A stretch of DNA of 21,090 bases from an uncultured Clostridia bacterium (GTDB lineage Bacteria > Bacillota > Clostridia > Christensenellales > Borkfalkiaceae): contig CAKQKI010000017.1 of the NCBI GenBank assembly GCA_934248055.1, positions 1 through 21,090 of the forward strand. The letters run 5' to 3'. Numbering within the stretch: position 1 is the stretch's first letter; each line of letters opens with the position of its first letter. The notes below the pieces were generated by a model. The model did no database searches. It was not told the DNA's origin and was given only the letters and a program-made list of their open reading frames with translations. Positions 15,361-21,090 of the stretch are shown here, one piece after another. A program made the position numbers and the translations under genes.

Positions 15361-16512
15361 ATGATAAAAATTGCTTTACTCGGTTCTACGGGTTCTATCG
15401 GTCGGCAGGTTCTTAACGTTGCGGAAAGGTATAGCGAAAAATTCAGAATCGTATCTATGGCGGCGGGTTCGAACGCCGCTCTTTTTGAAAAACAAATAAA
15501 TAAATTCAAGCCTGAAATCGCTACGATACGCAACCCCGCCGATTTATATAAAATTACCGAAATCCCCAAGGAAACGTCACTTTTTTACGGTGAAAACGCG
15601 CTTTTGCACGCGGTAACGGAAGAAGCGGATATAGTAGTTGCGGCGGTAACGGGATATGCCGGGCTTAAAGCCGTTAAAGCGGCAATCGAAATGAAAAAAA
15701 ACGTTGCGCTCGCTAATAAAGAAACGCTCGTTGCGGGGGGCAGCGTTATAATGCCGCTTGCCGAAAAGAACGGAGTTAAAATTATCCCCGTCGACAGCGA
15801 ACATTCGGCGATATGGCAATGCCTTGATTTCAACGAAGAAAAAAAATTCCGTAAACTCATAATCACGGCGTCGGGCGGGGCGTTCAGAGATCTTAAAAAA
15901 GCAGATCTTAAAAAAGTTACCGCGGCGGACGCGCTCAGACACCCTAACTGGCTTATGGGCAATAAAATCACGATAGATTGCGCAACGATGATGAACAAGG
16001 GGTTCGAAGTAATTGAAGCAATGTGGCTTTTTAACGCCGCGCCGAAAGATATAGAAGTTCTCATTCACCCGCAAAGTCTTATTCATTCGATGGTCGAGTT
16101 TGACGACGGAGCGATACTTGCGCAGTTGGGCGTTCCTTCCATGGAATTGCCGATACAACTCGCTCTCACTTATCCCGAAAGGCTGAACACGTTTTTAAAT
16201 CCGCTGTCGCTTGCGGGTAAAACTTTGGAATTCAAAGAAGTAGACAGAGATTTTTATCCTTGTTTTCGTCTTGCCGAACAGGCTGCTTGCGAAGGCGACA
16301 ATTATCCTTGCGCGCTCAGCGCGGCAGACGAAGTTGCGGTAAGCGAATTTCTTGCGGGCCGTATAAAATTTACGGACATTGCGCGCGTTGCGGAGTACGT
16401 TCTTGAAAAAACGGGCAGGCTCGCAGTGAATTTTGAAAGTCTTGATTATACCGATGAAAAAGCGCGGAAAACAGCCGCAGAATATTGTTTAAAGGAGTGT
16501 AAACGTGTTTAA
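15361..16512 (+). CDS. dxr: 1-deoxy-D-xylulose 5-phosphate reductoisomerase
   Basis: Dxr carries out the first committed step of the MEP isoprenoid pathway, making 2-C-methyl-D-erythritol 4-phosphate with NADPH; its products feed the UppS substrate encoded nearby. Motifs: the nucleotide-binding loop GSTGSIG (8-14), ANKETLVAGG, the metal site D145-S-E147 with the following H148 (VDSEHSAIWQ), ITASGGAFRD, and HPNWLMGNKITIDCATMMNKGFEVIEA with the second set of metal and substrate ligands. The 383-residue length is normal. No ribosome binding site precedes the ATG, but a TATAAT lies six bases upstream, so an internal leaderless transcript is possible in addition to the operon message. It overlaps rseP by eight bases. 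Confidence 0.97.
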   Translation: MIKIALLGSTGSIGRQVLNVAERYSEKFRIVSMAAGSNAALFEKQINKFKPEIATIRNPADLYKITEIPKETSLFYGENALLHAVTEEADIVVAAVTGYAGLKAVKAAIEMKKNVALANKETLVAGGSVIMPLAEKNGVKIIPVDSEHSAIWQCLDFNEEKKFRKLIITASGGAFRDLKKADLKKVTAADALRHPNWLMGNKITIDCATMMNKGFEVIEAMWLFNAAPKDIEVLIHPQSLIHSMVEFDDGAILAQLGVPSMELPIQLALTYPERLNTFLNPLSLAGKTLEFKEVDRDFYPCFRLAEQAACEGDNYPCALSAADEVAVSEFLAGRIKFTDIARVAEYVLEKTGRLAVNFESLDYTDEKARKTAAEYCLKECKRV

Positions 16513-17899
16513 TCTGTTAAGCGTAAGCGGCGTTCTCGGCACGATAGTATCGGTGCTTCTTGCAATACTCGTTCTTCTCGTTATGATAACCGTGCATGAG
16601 TTCGGTCATTATATAGCGGGTAAGGCGTTCGGTTTTAAAATTAACGAATTCGCTATAGGAATGGGCCCCGCCGCGATTAAAAAAGTGAATAAAAAAACAG
16701 GCGAAATATTCTCTGTAAGAGTACTGCCGCTCGGCGGTTTTTGCGCTTTCGAAGGCGAAGACGAAGACGGCAACGAAAGTCCTGACGCGTTCAATAACAA
16801 GCCGCCGCTCAAAAGAGTTATAGTTCTTATCGCAGGGGCGTTTATGAATCTTATCACGGGGATTCTGGTTTTAACTCTCTCCGTGGGAATATACGGTCAA
16901 CTTCTCGTAAACGCCGCCGACGTCGCGCCGACTACTGCGGAATATCAGGAATACTCTTTGTCTGCAGGCGATACTATTTTAAAAATCGACGGCAAAACGG
17001 TGTATATGGCAACCGATATATCGAGTATTCTCGGCGGTAAAAAAATCGGCGAAAAGGTGAAAATCAAGGTTATAGCGGCTGACGGCTCGATTGCGGAGCG
17101 TACCGTTATGTTGAGAAATTCGGTAACCGATTCGAATTTGTCGGACACTCTTTCTTCTTTCGGCGCGATAGGCGTTGCCACCGTTTTAAGGGTAAAAGAC
17201 GGCAGCGGCGTGTATTTTAACGACGGCGATTATATCTATAAATTCGGCGACGACGATTATTTTAAAGCAAAAAGAGCGTATTCCGCTTCGGACGTTGTCA
17301 ATTACCTTAAATCGCTGAATTCGGGCGAAGAAGCCAAATTCTTTAAACCCATACCCAAAGGAACGGCGGAAGAAGATTTTAACAAGTATTTTGTAAAATT
17401 CACTTTGGAAAATAAACTTCCCGAAGACTTATCCGAAAACGATACGCTCCTTAAAGCGGGCGTTTATTCGGTCGGGCAGGTATCTAATTACGGTATAAAA
17501 AAGGTTAAATTCGGCTTTTTTGAAACTATAGGTCGCGGTTTTGGCTATTCGTTCAGAGTAGCAGGCACCATTTTCAGAACTCTCGGCGAACTTTTAACGG
17601 GTAAACTCGGAATTTCGGCAGTCGGCGGACCTATTACCACAATAACCACAACAAGTTCCGTAATCAAGGCAGGCGGTTTTAATTATTTTCTTGAAATTAT
17701 GGGTTTTATCGGCATAAACCTTGCCGTTTTCAATCTTTTGCCCATACCCGCGCTCGACGGCAGCAGAGTCGTTTTCTGTATTATAGAAGCGATACGCAAA
17801 AAGCCCGTACCGCGTAAAATCGAAGGTTTTATTCACGCCGCGGGACTTGTGTTACTTCTCGGGTTTTGCGTGCTTGTGGATATTCTTCAACTGTTTTAA
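16505..17899 (+). CDS. rseP: RseP-type site-2 intramembrane metalloprotease
   Basis: A zinc protease that cuts transmembrane segments of anti-sigma factors and leftover signal peptides. The zinc motif HEFGH is at 31-35 in the first helix, and the third ligand lies in NLLPIPALDG (LDG at 417-419) in a late helix. Between them are two PDZ-like units: one around GDTILKIDGKTV (155-166) and a second, more diverged one around GDYIYKFGDDDY...SASDVVNYLKSLNSGEE (241-280). At 464 residues it is longer than the roughly 420 of Bacillus RasP. It starts with GTG at 16505, inside the end of dxr, supported by AAAGGAG at 16491-16497. It is the last gene of the cluster, followed by a strong terminator. The anti-sigma target is not in the window. 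Confidence 0.95.
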   Translation: MFNLLSVSGVLGTIVSVLLAILVLLVMITVHEFGHYIAGKAFGFKINEFAIGMGPAAIKKVNKKTGEIFSVRVLPLGGFCAFEGEDEDGNESPDAFNNKPPLKRVIVLIAGAFMNLITGILVLTLSVGIYGQLLVNAADVAPTTAEYQEYSLSAGDTILKIDGKTVYMATDISSILGGKKIGEKVKIKVIAADGSIAERTVMLRNSVTDSNLSDTLSSFGAIGVATVLRVKDGSGVYFNDGDYIYKFGDDDYFKAKRAYSASDVVNYLKSLNSGEEAKFFKPIPKGTAEEDFNKYFVKFTLENKLPEDLSENDTLLKAGVYSVGQVSNYGIKKVKFGFFETIGRGFGYSFRVAGTIFRTLGELLTGKLGISAVGGPITTITTTSSVIKAGGFNYFLEIMGFIGINLAVFNLLPIPALDGSRVVFCIIEAIRKKPVPRKIEGFIHAAGLVLLLGFCVLVDILQLF

Positions 17900-17927
17900 T
17901 CACTCGCTTATTTTTAAAGAAAGTATC

Positions 17928-17957
17928 GGCAAGGCGTAACAAGCCTTGCCTTTTTTT
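17928..17957 (+). terminator. Terminator of the frr-rseP cluster
   Basis: GGCAAGGC (17928-17935) and GCCTTGCC (17943-17950) form a perfect 8-base GC-rich stem with a 7-base loop, followed by seven Ts. The next 100 bases (17958-18057) hold nothing I can recognise. Confidence 0.92.
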
Positions 17958-18057
17958 GAAAGAGTGGTGTTAAAATTATTTTTCTAAAAATGGAAAGCGT
18001 CGAGTACGACAAAACGAACGGTCATAAGTAATGCAAAATGCCGATTATTTTACAATA

Positions 18058-18094
18058 AAAAAGCAGAGACCGCTTATATAAATCTCTGCTTTTT
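18058..18094. terminator. Bidirectional terminator of the perR-rbr operon
   Basis: AAAAAGCAGAGA (18058-18069) and its exact complement (18083-18094) form a 12-base stem with a 13-base loop. The A and T ends give a U-tract in either direction. It lies about 50 bases beyond the rubrerythrin stop on the minus strand and would also catch read-through from rseP. Confidence 0.85.
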
Positions 18095-18144
18095 AGTTTG
18101 ATTTTTATTAAATCTCAACCGTTTCAGGTTAAAATACGGTCAAA

Positions 18145-18696
18145 TTATTTTCCGAAATATCTGTCGAGAAGACCTTTGAACGCTCTGCCGTGGCGCGCTT
18201 CGTCTTTAGCCATTTCGTGAACGGTATCGTGAATAGCGTCAAGATTCAACGCTTTTGCTTTTTTTGCAAGGTCGAATTTACCCGCGGTCGCACCGTTTTC
18301 CGCTTCAACTCTCATTTCAAGGTTCTTTTTGGTGGAAGTTGTTATTACTTCGCCTAAGAGTTCGGCAAATTTAGCGGCATGCTCCGCTTCTTCCATAGCC
18401 GCCTTGTCGTAATACGCGCCGACTTCGGGATAGCCTTCTCTGTACGCAACTCTCGCCATCGCAAGATACATTCCCACTTCCGTGCATTCGCCGTTGAAAT
18501 TAGCCCTTAACCCTTCAACGATTTCCGCAGGTACGCCGTTTTTCGCAACGCCTACTTCGTGTTCGGTCGCCCAGGTCATTTCGTTTTCTTCAACTTCAAC
18601 GAATTTGTCTCCCGGCGCTTTGCAAAGGGGGCATCTTTCGGGTCTTACGTCTGATTCTACTATTTCACCGCAAACGGTGCATCTCCATTTTTTCAT
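18145..18696 (-). CDS. rbr: Reverse rubrerythrin (peroxide reductase)
   Basis: A non-haem di-iron protein that reduces hydrogen peroxide (and, in clostridial homologues, oxygen) with electrons from NADH through a reductase. The domain order is reversed from classical rubrerythrin. The rubredoxin iron site comes first (C6-x2-C9 and C22-x2-C25), and the four-helix di-iron domain follows (about 55-180), with E70/E73, E103-x2-H106 (EEAEH) and E166-x2-H169 (DEARH) as likely ligands. At 183 residues it is the usual size. The start has AAGGAG at a good distance. The perR-like gene ends 25 bases upstream and no separate promoter is seen between them, so it is most likely the second gene of a peroxide-regulated operon. 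The reductase partner is not in this window. Confidence 0.93.
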   Translation of the reverse strand: MKKWRCTVCGEIVESDVRPERCPLCKAPGDKFVEVEENEMTWATEHEVGVAKNGVPAEIVEGLRANFNGECTEVGMYLAMARVAYREGYPEVGAYYDKAAMEEAEHAAKFAELLGEVITTSTKKNLEMRVEAENGATAGKFDLAKKAKALNLDAIHDTVHEMAKDEARHGRAFKGLLDRYFGK

Positions 18697-18721
18697 ACTG
18701 TTATCTCCTTTTTAAGCGGTT

Positions 18722-19096
18722 TTACCGCATATTTTTTTGTTTTTTACATTCGGAACAAAGACCGTAATAAGTCGTAGTGTAAAAATCAACGTCGCTGTCT
18801 TCCGGAAAGCAAGGTTTTATTTTACTCGGCATATCCGTTATTTTTCCGCACTTTCTGCACACGAAATGATCGTGCGGCGCGGCGTTGGTATCGTATCTCG
18901 TAGGCTCGCCGGCAAAGCATACTTTAACGAGTTTGCCTTCTTCGGTAAGAGTGTTGAGATTACGGAAAACCGTCGCTCTGCCAACGCCTGCGTCAACCGT
19001 TTTAACCGCAGAAATAACTTCTTCCGCGGTCGGGTGATACAGGGTTTTTACAGTGTTTTCTATAACGTATCTCTGGCTTGTTTCTCTCTGTCGCAT
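18722..19096 (-). CDS. perR: PerR-like Fur family peroxide-sensing repressor
   Basis: A Fur-family metalloregulator of 124 residues. The recognition helix region is GVGRATVFRNLNTL (37-50). The five ligands of the PerR regulatory metal site are all conserved by position: H21 (HPTAEEV), D69 (RYDT), H75 and H77 (PHDHFVC), and D88 (CGKITD). The Asp at this last place separates PerR from Fur, which has Glu. The structural zinc site is C80-x2-C83 and C114-x2-C117. Compared with Bacillus PerR (145 residues), about 15 N-terminal residues are missing. The start at 19096 fits the ribosome binding site AAGGAA. Its promoter contains a Per box, so it should repress itself and the downstream rubrerythrin until peroxide oxidises an iron-ligating His. 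Confidence 0.88.
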   Translation of the reverse strand: MRQRETSQRYVIENTVKTLYHPTAEEVISAVKTVDAGVGRATVFRNLNTLTEEGKLVKVCFAGEPTRYDTNAAPHDHFVCRKCGKITDMPSKIKPCFPEDSDVDFYTTTYYGLCSECKKQKNMR

Positions 19097-19117
19097 CTTG
19101 TTCCTTAATGATATTTT

Positions 19118-19132
19118 GTATCATTATTATAA
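19118..19132 (-). promoter_or_regulatory. Per box over the -10 of the perR-rbr promoter
   Basis: TTATAATAATGATAC on the minus strand matches the Bacillus Per box (TTATAATNATTATAA) at 12 of 14 defined positions and fully covers the -10. A second inverted repeat, AATGATA (19107-19113) and TATCATT (19119-19125), overlaps it on the downstream side. Confidence 0.75.
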
Positions 19133-19154
19133 ACCATATCTGATTTTAAGTCAA
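19126..19154 (-). promoter_or_regulatory. perR-rbr promoter TTGACT-17-TATAAT
   Basis: TTGACT (19149-19154), a 17-base spacer and a perfect TATAAT (19126-19131), read on the minus strand. The -35 overlaps the lysR stop codon (19151-19153). The predicted transcript start is near 19119, giving a leader of about 23 bases. Confidence 0.85.
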
Positions 19155-20047
19155 GAGTTTTTTTTGCTTTCGGGCAATTTTTTCATTTCCGAAAGCATAA
19201 ATTCGTAAAAATCTTCGCTCAGAGCGGGGTTTTCCGCGTCTGCGCTGAGAGTGATTATAATATCGCGCTTGCACTCGGGAGATACTGTTTTTAAAAGTTT
19301 TATGTTTTCCGTGCTGATTTGTCCCCAGGAAAATTCCGGCCAGAATGCCACGCCAACTCCCGCGGCGATAAGATTTTTAACGGCGATAAGGCTGTCGCTT
19401 TCAAACGCCACCTGCGGCGTAAAACCTGCGCTGTGGCAAAATGCGTCGCAAAGGGGACGGAACCGCTTCGAACCCGAAAGGGTAATAAAATCGCAGTGCC
19501 TGATTTCCGAAATGGAAATTTCGTCGCGCAAGGCAAATTCCGAAGTGCAGGGTACGGCGATAAATATCCGCTCGCTCATAACGGCGGTTTTAAGCGCGTT
19601 GCCCGTTGTGACTGTGCCTGTGCTGTGGGGCGCGCCCGTATAAACGGTTACGTCGTCTTTCATGCTTTGCTCGGACCTGTCCATTTTAAAAATAACGTCG
19701 GGATTTTTTTTCTTGTATTTAATAATTATATCGGTAATTTCCGTAGACGCCGCAAGCGCGCAGATTGAAATGGTATTTTTATTCATATCTTTAAGATTTT
19801 CCACGGTTTTAGGCAGTAAATCTATTTCTTTCAGTACGGGCGCAAGTTTGTTTTTTAAAAATTCGCCGTATCGGGTGAGTTTTACGTTTCGCCCCGATTT
19901 AACGAAAAGTTTAACGCCGAGTTCGTCTTCGAGAAGTTTTATCTGCTTAGTCAGCGCGGGCTGCGCAACGTGAAGGTTTTCGGCTGCTTTGGTAATGTGT
20001 TCGAGTTTTGCCGCTTCGTAAAAATATCTGAGTTCGGTAAGTTCCAT
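19151..20047 (-). CDS. LysR-type transcriptional regulator
   Basis: A 298-residue regulator with the LysR layout. An N-terminal winged helix-turn-helix (about 1-60, with ITKAAENLHVAQPALTKQIKLLEDELGVKLF at its core) leads to a linker helix and then a type 2 periplasmic-binding-like effector domain (about 90-290). The effector is not evident. The start is supported by AAGGAG (minus strand, near 20052-20057). The gene is divergent from the small PQ-loop-like membrane protein gene, and their promoters overlap, the classic arrangement for a LysR regulator and its target. No terminator lies between its stop and the perR promoter, so some read-through into perR-rbr is possible. Confidence 0.92.
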   Translation of the reverse strand: MELTELRYFYEAAKLEHITKAAENLHVAQPALTKQIKLLEDELGVKLFVKSGRNVKLTRYGEFLKNKLAPVLKEIDLLPKTVENLKDMNKNTISICALAASTEITDIIIKYKKKNPDVIFKMDRSEQSMKDDVTVYTGAPHSTGTVTTGNALKTAVMSERIFIAVPCTSEFALRDEISISEIRHCDFITLSGSKRFRPLCDAFCHSAGFTPQVAFESDSLIAVKNLIAAGVGVAFWPEFSWGQISTENIKLLKTVSPECKRDIIITLSADAENPALSEDFYEFMLSEMKKLPESKKNS

Positions 20048-20061
20048 ATATCTCCTTAATT

Positions 20062-20078
20062 GATAACTGACAATTATC
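20062..20078 (+). promoter_or_regulatory. Likely LysR-type binding site (GATAA-N7-TTATC)
   Basis: A dyad GATAA (20062-20066), seven bases, TTATC (20074-20078) contains a T-N11-A core. Its centre (20070) lies about 65 bases before the predicted start of the divergent gene (about 20135), the usual recognition-site position for LysR regulators, and just downstream of the lysR transcript start, which allows autorepression. ATTATCG recurs at 20105-20111, 32 bases (three helical turns) away. Confidence 0.55.
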
Positions 20079-20090
20079 GATTACATAAAT

Positions 20091-20119
20091 AATATATATT
20101 AGACATTATCGTTTGTCAA
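20091..20119 (-). promoter_or_regulatory. lysR promoter TTGACA-17-TATATT
   Basis: Consensus TTGACA (20114-20119), a 17-base spacer and TATATT (20091-20096) on the minus strand. The -35 sits inside the spacer of the opposing promoter, so the two cannot be occupied at the same time. Confidence 0.8.
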
Positions 20120-20128
20120 GTGTATAAT
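20100..20128 (+). promoter_or_regulatory. Promoter TAGACA-17-TATAAT of the PQ-loop-like gene
   Basis: TAGACA (20100-20105), 17 bases, TATAAT (20123-20128). The transcript start near 20135 gives a 33-base leader with AAGGAG before the ATG at 20168. Confidence 0.8.
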
Positions 20129-20167
20129 GGCATTGTAAGTAAAAAAGAGAGTTAAGGAGACGCAATT

Positions 20168-20488
20168 ATGGATATGGCAAAAGTTTTTGAAATGGGAATG
20201 CTTGTTTGCTTCGGGCTGTCGTGGCCGATTTCGGTTATTAAAAGTATAATTTCAAAATCGTCGGGCGGGAAAAGCCTGCTTTTCACGATAGTTATCATAG
20301 TAGGTTATATTTTCGGCATTTCGAGTAAAATTTTAAAAGGCGACACTTCCGTCGTTTTATATCTTTACTTTTTCAACCTGATTGTGGTAACGCTCGACCT
20401 TATCGTTTACATAATAAACAAACGCAGAGAAAAATACGGCTCTTCTCACGCAGATAAAAGTAAAGCCGTTGCCGTAAAACACGCTTAA
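20168..20488 (+). CDS. Small PQ-loop/SemiSWEET-like three-helix membrane protein
   Basis: A 106-residue protein with three hydrophobic helices (about 6-22, 37-54, 62-83) and a hydrophilic, positively charged tail. The segment after helix 1, W19-P20...K25...KSSGGKSLLF (30-39), resembles the PQ-loop/SemiSWEET motif, where a Trp-Pro pair is followed by a Lys- and Ser-rich loop. N70 in helix 3 sits where SemiSWEET proteins have a conserved Asn. These transporters work as dimers of three-helix units, usually moving sugars. The motif PQ itself is not present (P-I here), so assignment to the family is tentative and no substrate can be named. The start has AAGGAG eight bases upstream. It is divergent from a LysR regulator with a candidate binding site near -65, so it is probably that regulator's target. 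Confidence 0.7.
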   Translation: MDMAKVFEMGMLVCFGLSWPISVIKSIISKSSGGKSLLFTIVIIVGYIFGISSKILKGDTSVVLYLYFFNLIVVTLDLIVYIINKRREKYGSSHADKSKAVAVKHA

Positions 20489-20504
20489 AAGTTAAAAATA
20501 TTTA

Positions 20505-20560
20505 TAGTCGCTTGCGGATAGCCGCAAGCGATTGTGTTTGAACCCGGTCGCTTGCGACTA
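20505..20560 (+). repeat. Three related GC-rich arms that can form alternative hairpins
   Basis: TCGCTTGCGG (20508-20517) pairs perfectly with CCGCAAGCGA (20522-20531) around a four-base loop. A second copy, TCGCTTGCGA (20548-20557), could replace the first arm over nine bases. TAGTCGC (20505-20511) can also pair with GCGACTA (20554-20560). No T-tract follows, so it is not a simple terminator. It lies in the 3' region of the PQ-loop-like gene. Confidence 0.6.
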
Positions 20561-20564
20561 AAAG

Positions 20565-20610
20565 AAAAAACCTGAAACGACACGAATTTGTGTTAGTTTC
20601 AGGTTTTTTT
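20565..20610. terminator. Bidirectional terminator between the PQ-loop-like gene and the tRNA operon
   Basis: AAAAAACCTGAAAC (20565-20578) is exactly complementary to 20596-20609, with ACAC/GTGT able to extend the stem inside the loop. T-runs on both strands make it usable from either side. It abuts the encoded CCA end of the tRNA-Glu gene. Confidence 0.9.
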
Positions 20611-20684
20611 GGTGACCCTACCGAGATTCGAACTCGGGTTACCGCCGTGAAAGGGCGATGTCTTAACCGCTTGACCATAGGGCC
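20610..20684 (-). tRNA. tRNA-Glu (anticodon UUC)
   Basis: A 72-base cloverleaf plus encoded CCA. The acceptor GGCCCTA pairs with TAGGGTC (one G-U), the D-arm has a 3-base stem, the anticodon loop is CTTTCAC, and the T-arm is CCGAG-TTCGAAT-CTCGG. It is the last gene of the three-tRNA operon. Its CCA ends directly at the base of the terminator hairpin, so the primary 3' trailer is only the terminator itself. Confidence 0.96.
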
Positions 20685-20708
20685 GCACCGTGATATTGAG
20701 TTTTGCGG

Positions 20709-20785
20709 TGGTAGCGGCGGTAAGATTCGAACCTACGACCTGCCGGGTATGAACCGGCCGCTCTAACCAACTAAGCTACGCCGCC
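20709..20785 (-). tRNA. tRNA-Met, elongator (anticodon CAU)
   Basis: A 74-base cloverleaf plus encoded CCA. The acceptor GGCGGCG pairs with CGCCGCT (G1-U72, as in the Bacillus elongator), the anticodon arm is GCCGG-TTCATAC-CCGGC, and the T-arm is GTAGG-TTCGAAT-CTTAC. The paired first base and anticodon arm mark it as elongator Met. A CAU anticodon could also mean the lysidine-modified tRNA-Ile2, but the acceptor stem argues against that. Confidence 0.93.
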
Positions 20786-20790
20786 ATCTG

Positions 20791-20814
20791 TCTTTCAAAA
20801 AAATTTTTGAAAGA
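20791..20814 (-). other. Palindromic spacer between the two methionine tRNAs
   Basis: An 11-base inverted repeat (20791-20801 and 20804-20814) nearly fills the gap between the initiator and elongator tRNA genes. It is AT-rich and most simply a processing spacer. The run of Ts is inside the stem, so it makes a poor terminator. Confidence 0.5.
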
Positions 20815-20816
20815 AT

Positions 20817-20894
<78 letters not shown>

Positions 20895-20911
20895 ATAACT
20901 GATGCTCGTAT

Positions 20912-20940
20912 ATAATACCTAAAATACAAATATTTGTCAA
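20912..20940 (-). promoter_or_regulatory. tRNA operon promoter TTGACA-17-TATTAT
   Basis: Consensus TTGACA (20935-20940), 17 bases, TATTAT (20912-20917) on the minus strand, with A/T tracts upstream of the -35 (20941-20999) that could act as an UP element. Transcription would start about ten bases before the initiator tRNA. Confidence 0.88.
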
Positions 20941-21090
20941 CTGTTTTTAAGGGGTTTTTCAAAAAAATAAGTAATTTTTAAAAATATTTTTTTTCCGTAA
21001 CCGGCTGTTTTGAGATGCCAGCCAAAAATAATACGAACCTTGGTCTAACGCTGTGTTTTTGACTAATACTGTGTTGCGCTAACGGGTTAT
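20941..21090. other. End of window, no gene recognised
   Basis: Bases 20941-21000 are A/T tracts upstream of the tRNA promoter. Beyond them I see only a short inverted repeat, GGCTG (21003-21007) and CAGCC (about 21019-21023), with no T-tract on either strand, and no open frame with a start signal. Confidence 0.4.

Noticed and set aside
15577..16158. Long minus-strand open frames opposite dxr
   Set aside because: They are by-products of codon bias in dxr, with no ribosome binding site or recognisable motif.
18035..18046. AAAATGCCGATT, also found at 1290-1301 in the first terminator
   Set aside because: Only 12 bases with A/T-rich ends and no further similarity; likely chance.
21003..21023. 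Short inverted repeat near the window end as a terminator
   Set aside because: Only five paired bases, and no T-tract in either direction.

Overview
The window looks like a piece of a low- to mid-GC Bacillota chromosome, most likely an uncultured or poorly studied member of Clostridia. The evidence is AddAB rather than RecBCD, an anaerobe-type reverse rubrerythrin behind a PerR-like regulator, a YlmC/YmxH-family protein, AAGGAG-type ribosome binding sites, and many promoters close to TTGACA-17-TATAAT. The placement below phylum is inference. No phage, transposon, CRISPR or defence island is visible. Most of the window is housekeeping DNA, and I found no clear undescribed multi-gene system. 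The unusual points lie in gene starts, regulatory sites and one tRNA.

Region 1 (1-2340): an SPFH/band-7 membrane protein, probably cut at its 5' end by the window edge, is followed one base later by a small ribbon-helix-helix protein. A convergent, unrecognised lipoprotein gene shares a perfect-stem terminator with this pair, and its last codons lie inside that hairpin. Region 2 (2398-9029): addB and addA, overlapping ATGA-style, encode the double-strand-break resection helicase-nuclease. AddB has lost its recognisable Walker A motif. Region 3 (9030-12030): an unknown three-helix membrane protein, a YlmC/YmxH-like PRC-barrel protein, a CPBP (CAAX-like) membrane protease, rlmH and tadA. Several of these starts look leaderless. 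Region 4 (12023-13111): prs, with its own promoter and terminator. Region 5 (13152-17957): frr-uppS-cdsA-dxr-rseP, a cluster that links ribosome recycling, isoprenoid and undecaprenyl synthesis, CDP-diacylglycerol synthesis and intramembrane proteolysis, closed by a strong terminator.

Region 6 (18058-19154, minus strand): a perR-rbr peroxide-defence operon whose promoter carries a near-consensus Per box over the -10. Region 7 (19151-20488): a LysR-type regulator divergent from a small PQ-loop/SemiSWEET-like membrane protein. Their promoters overlap, and a dyad sits about 65 bases upstream of the small gene's predicted transcript start, where LysR regulators usually bind. Region 8 (20505-20940): a hairpin-rich 3' region, a bidirectional terminator, and a minus-strand tRNA operon transcribed in the order initiator fMet, elongator Met, Glu from a strong promoter. 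The initiator tRNA has one extra base in its T-stem. The last 150 bases hold no gene I can recognise.
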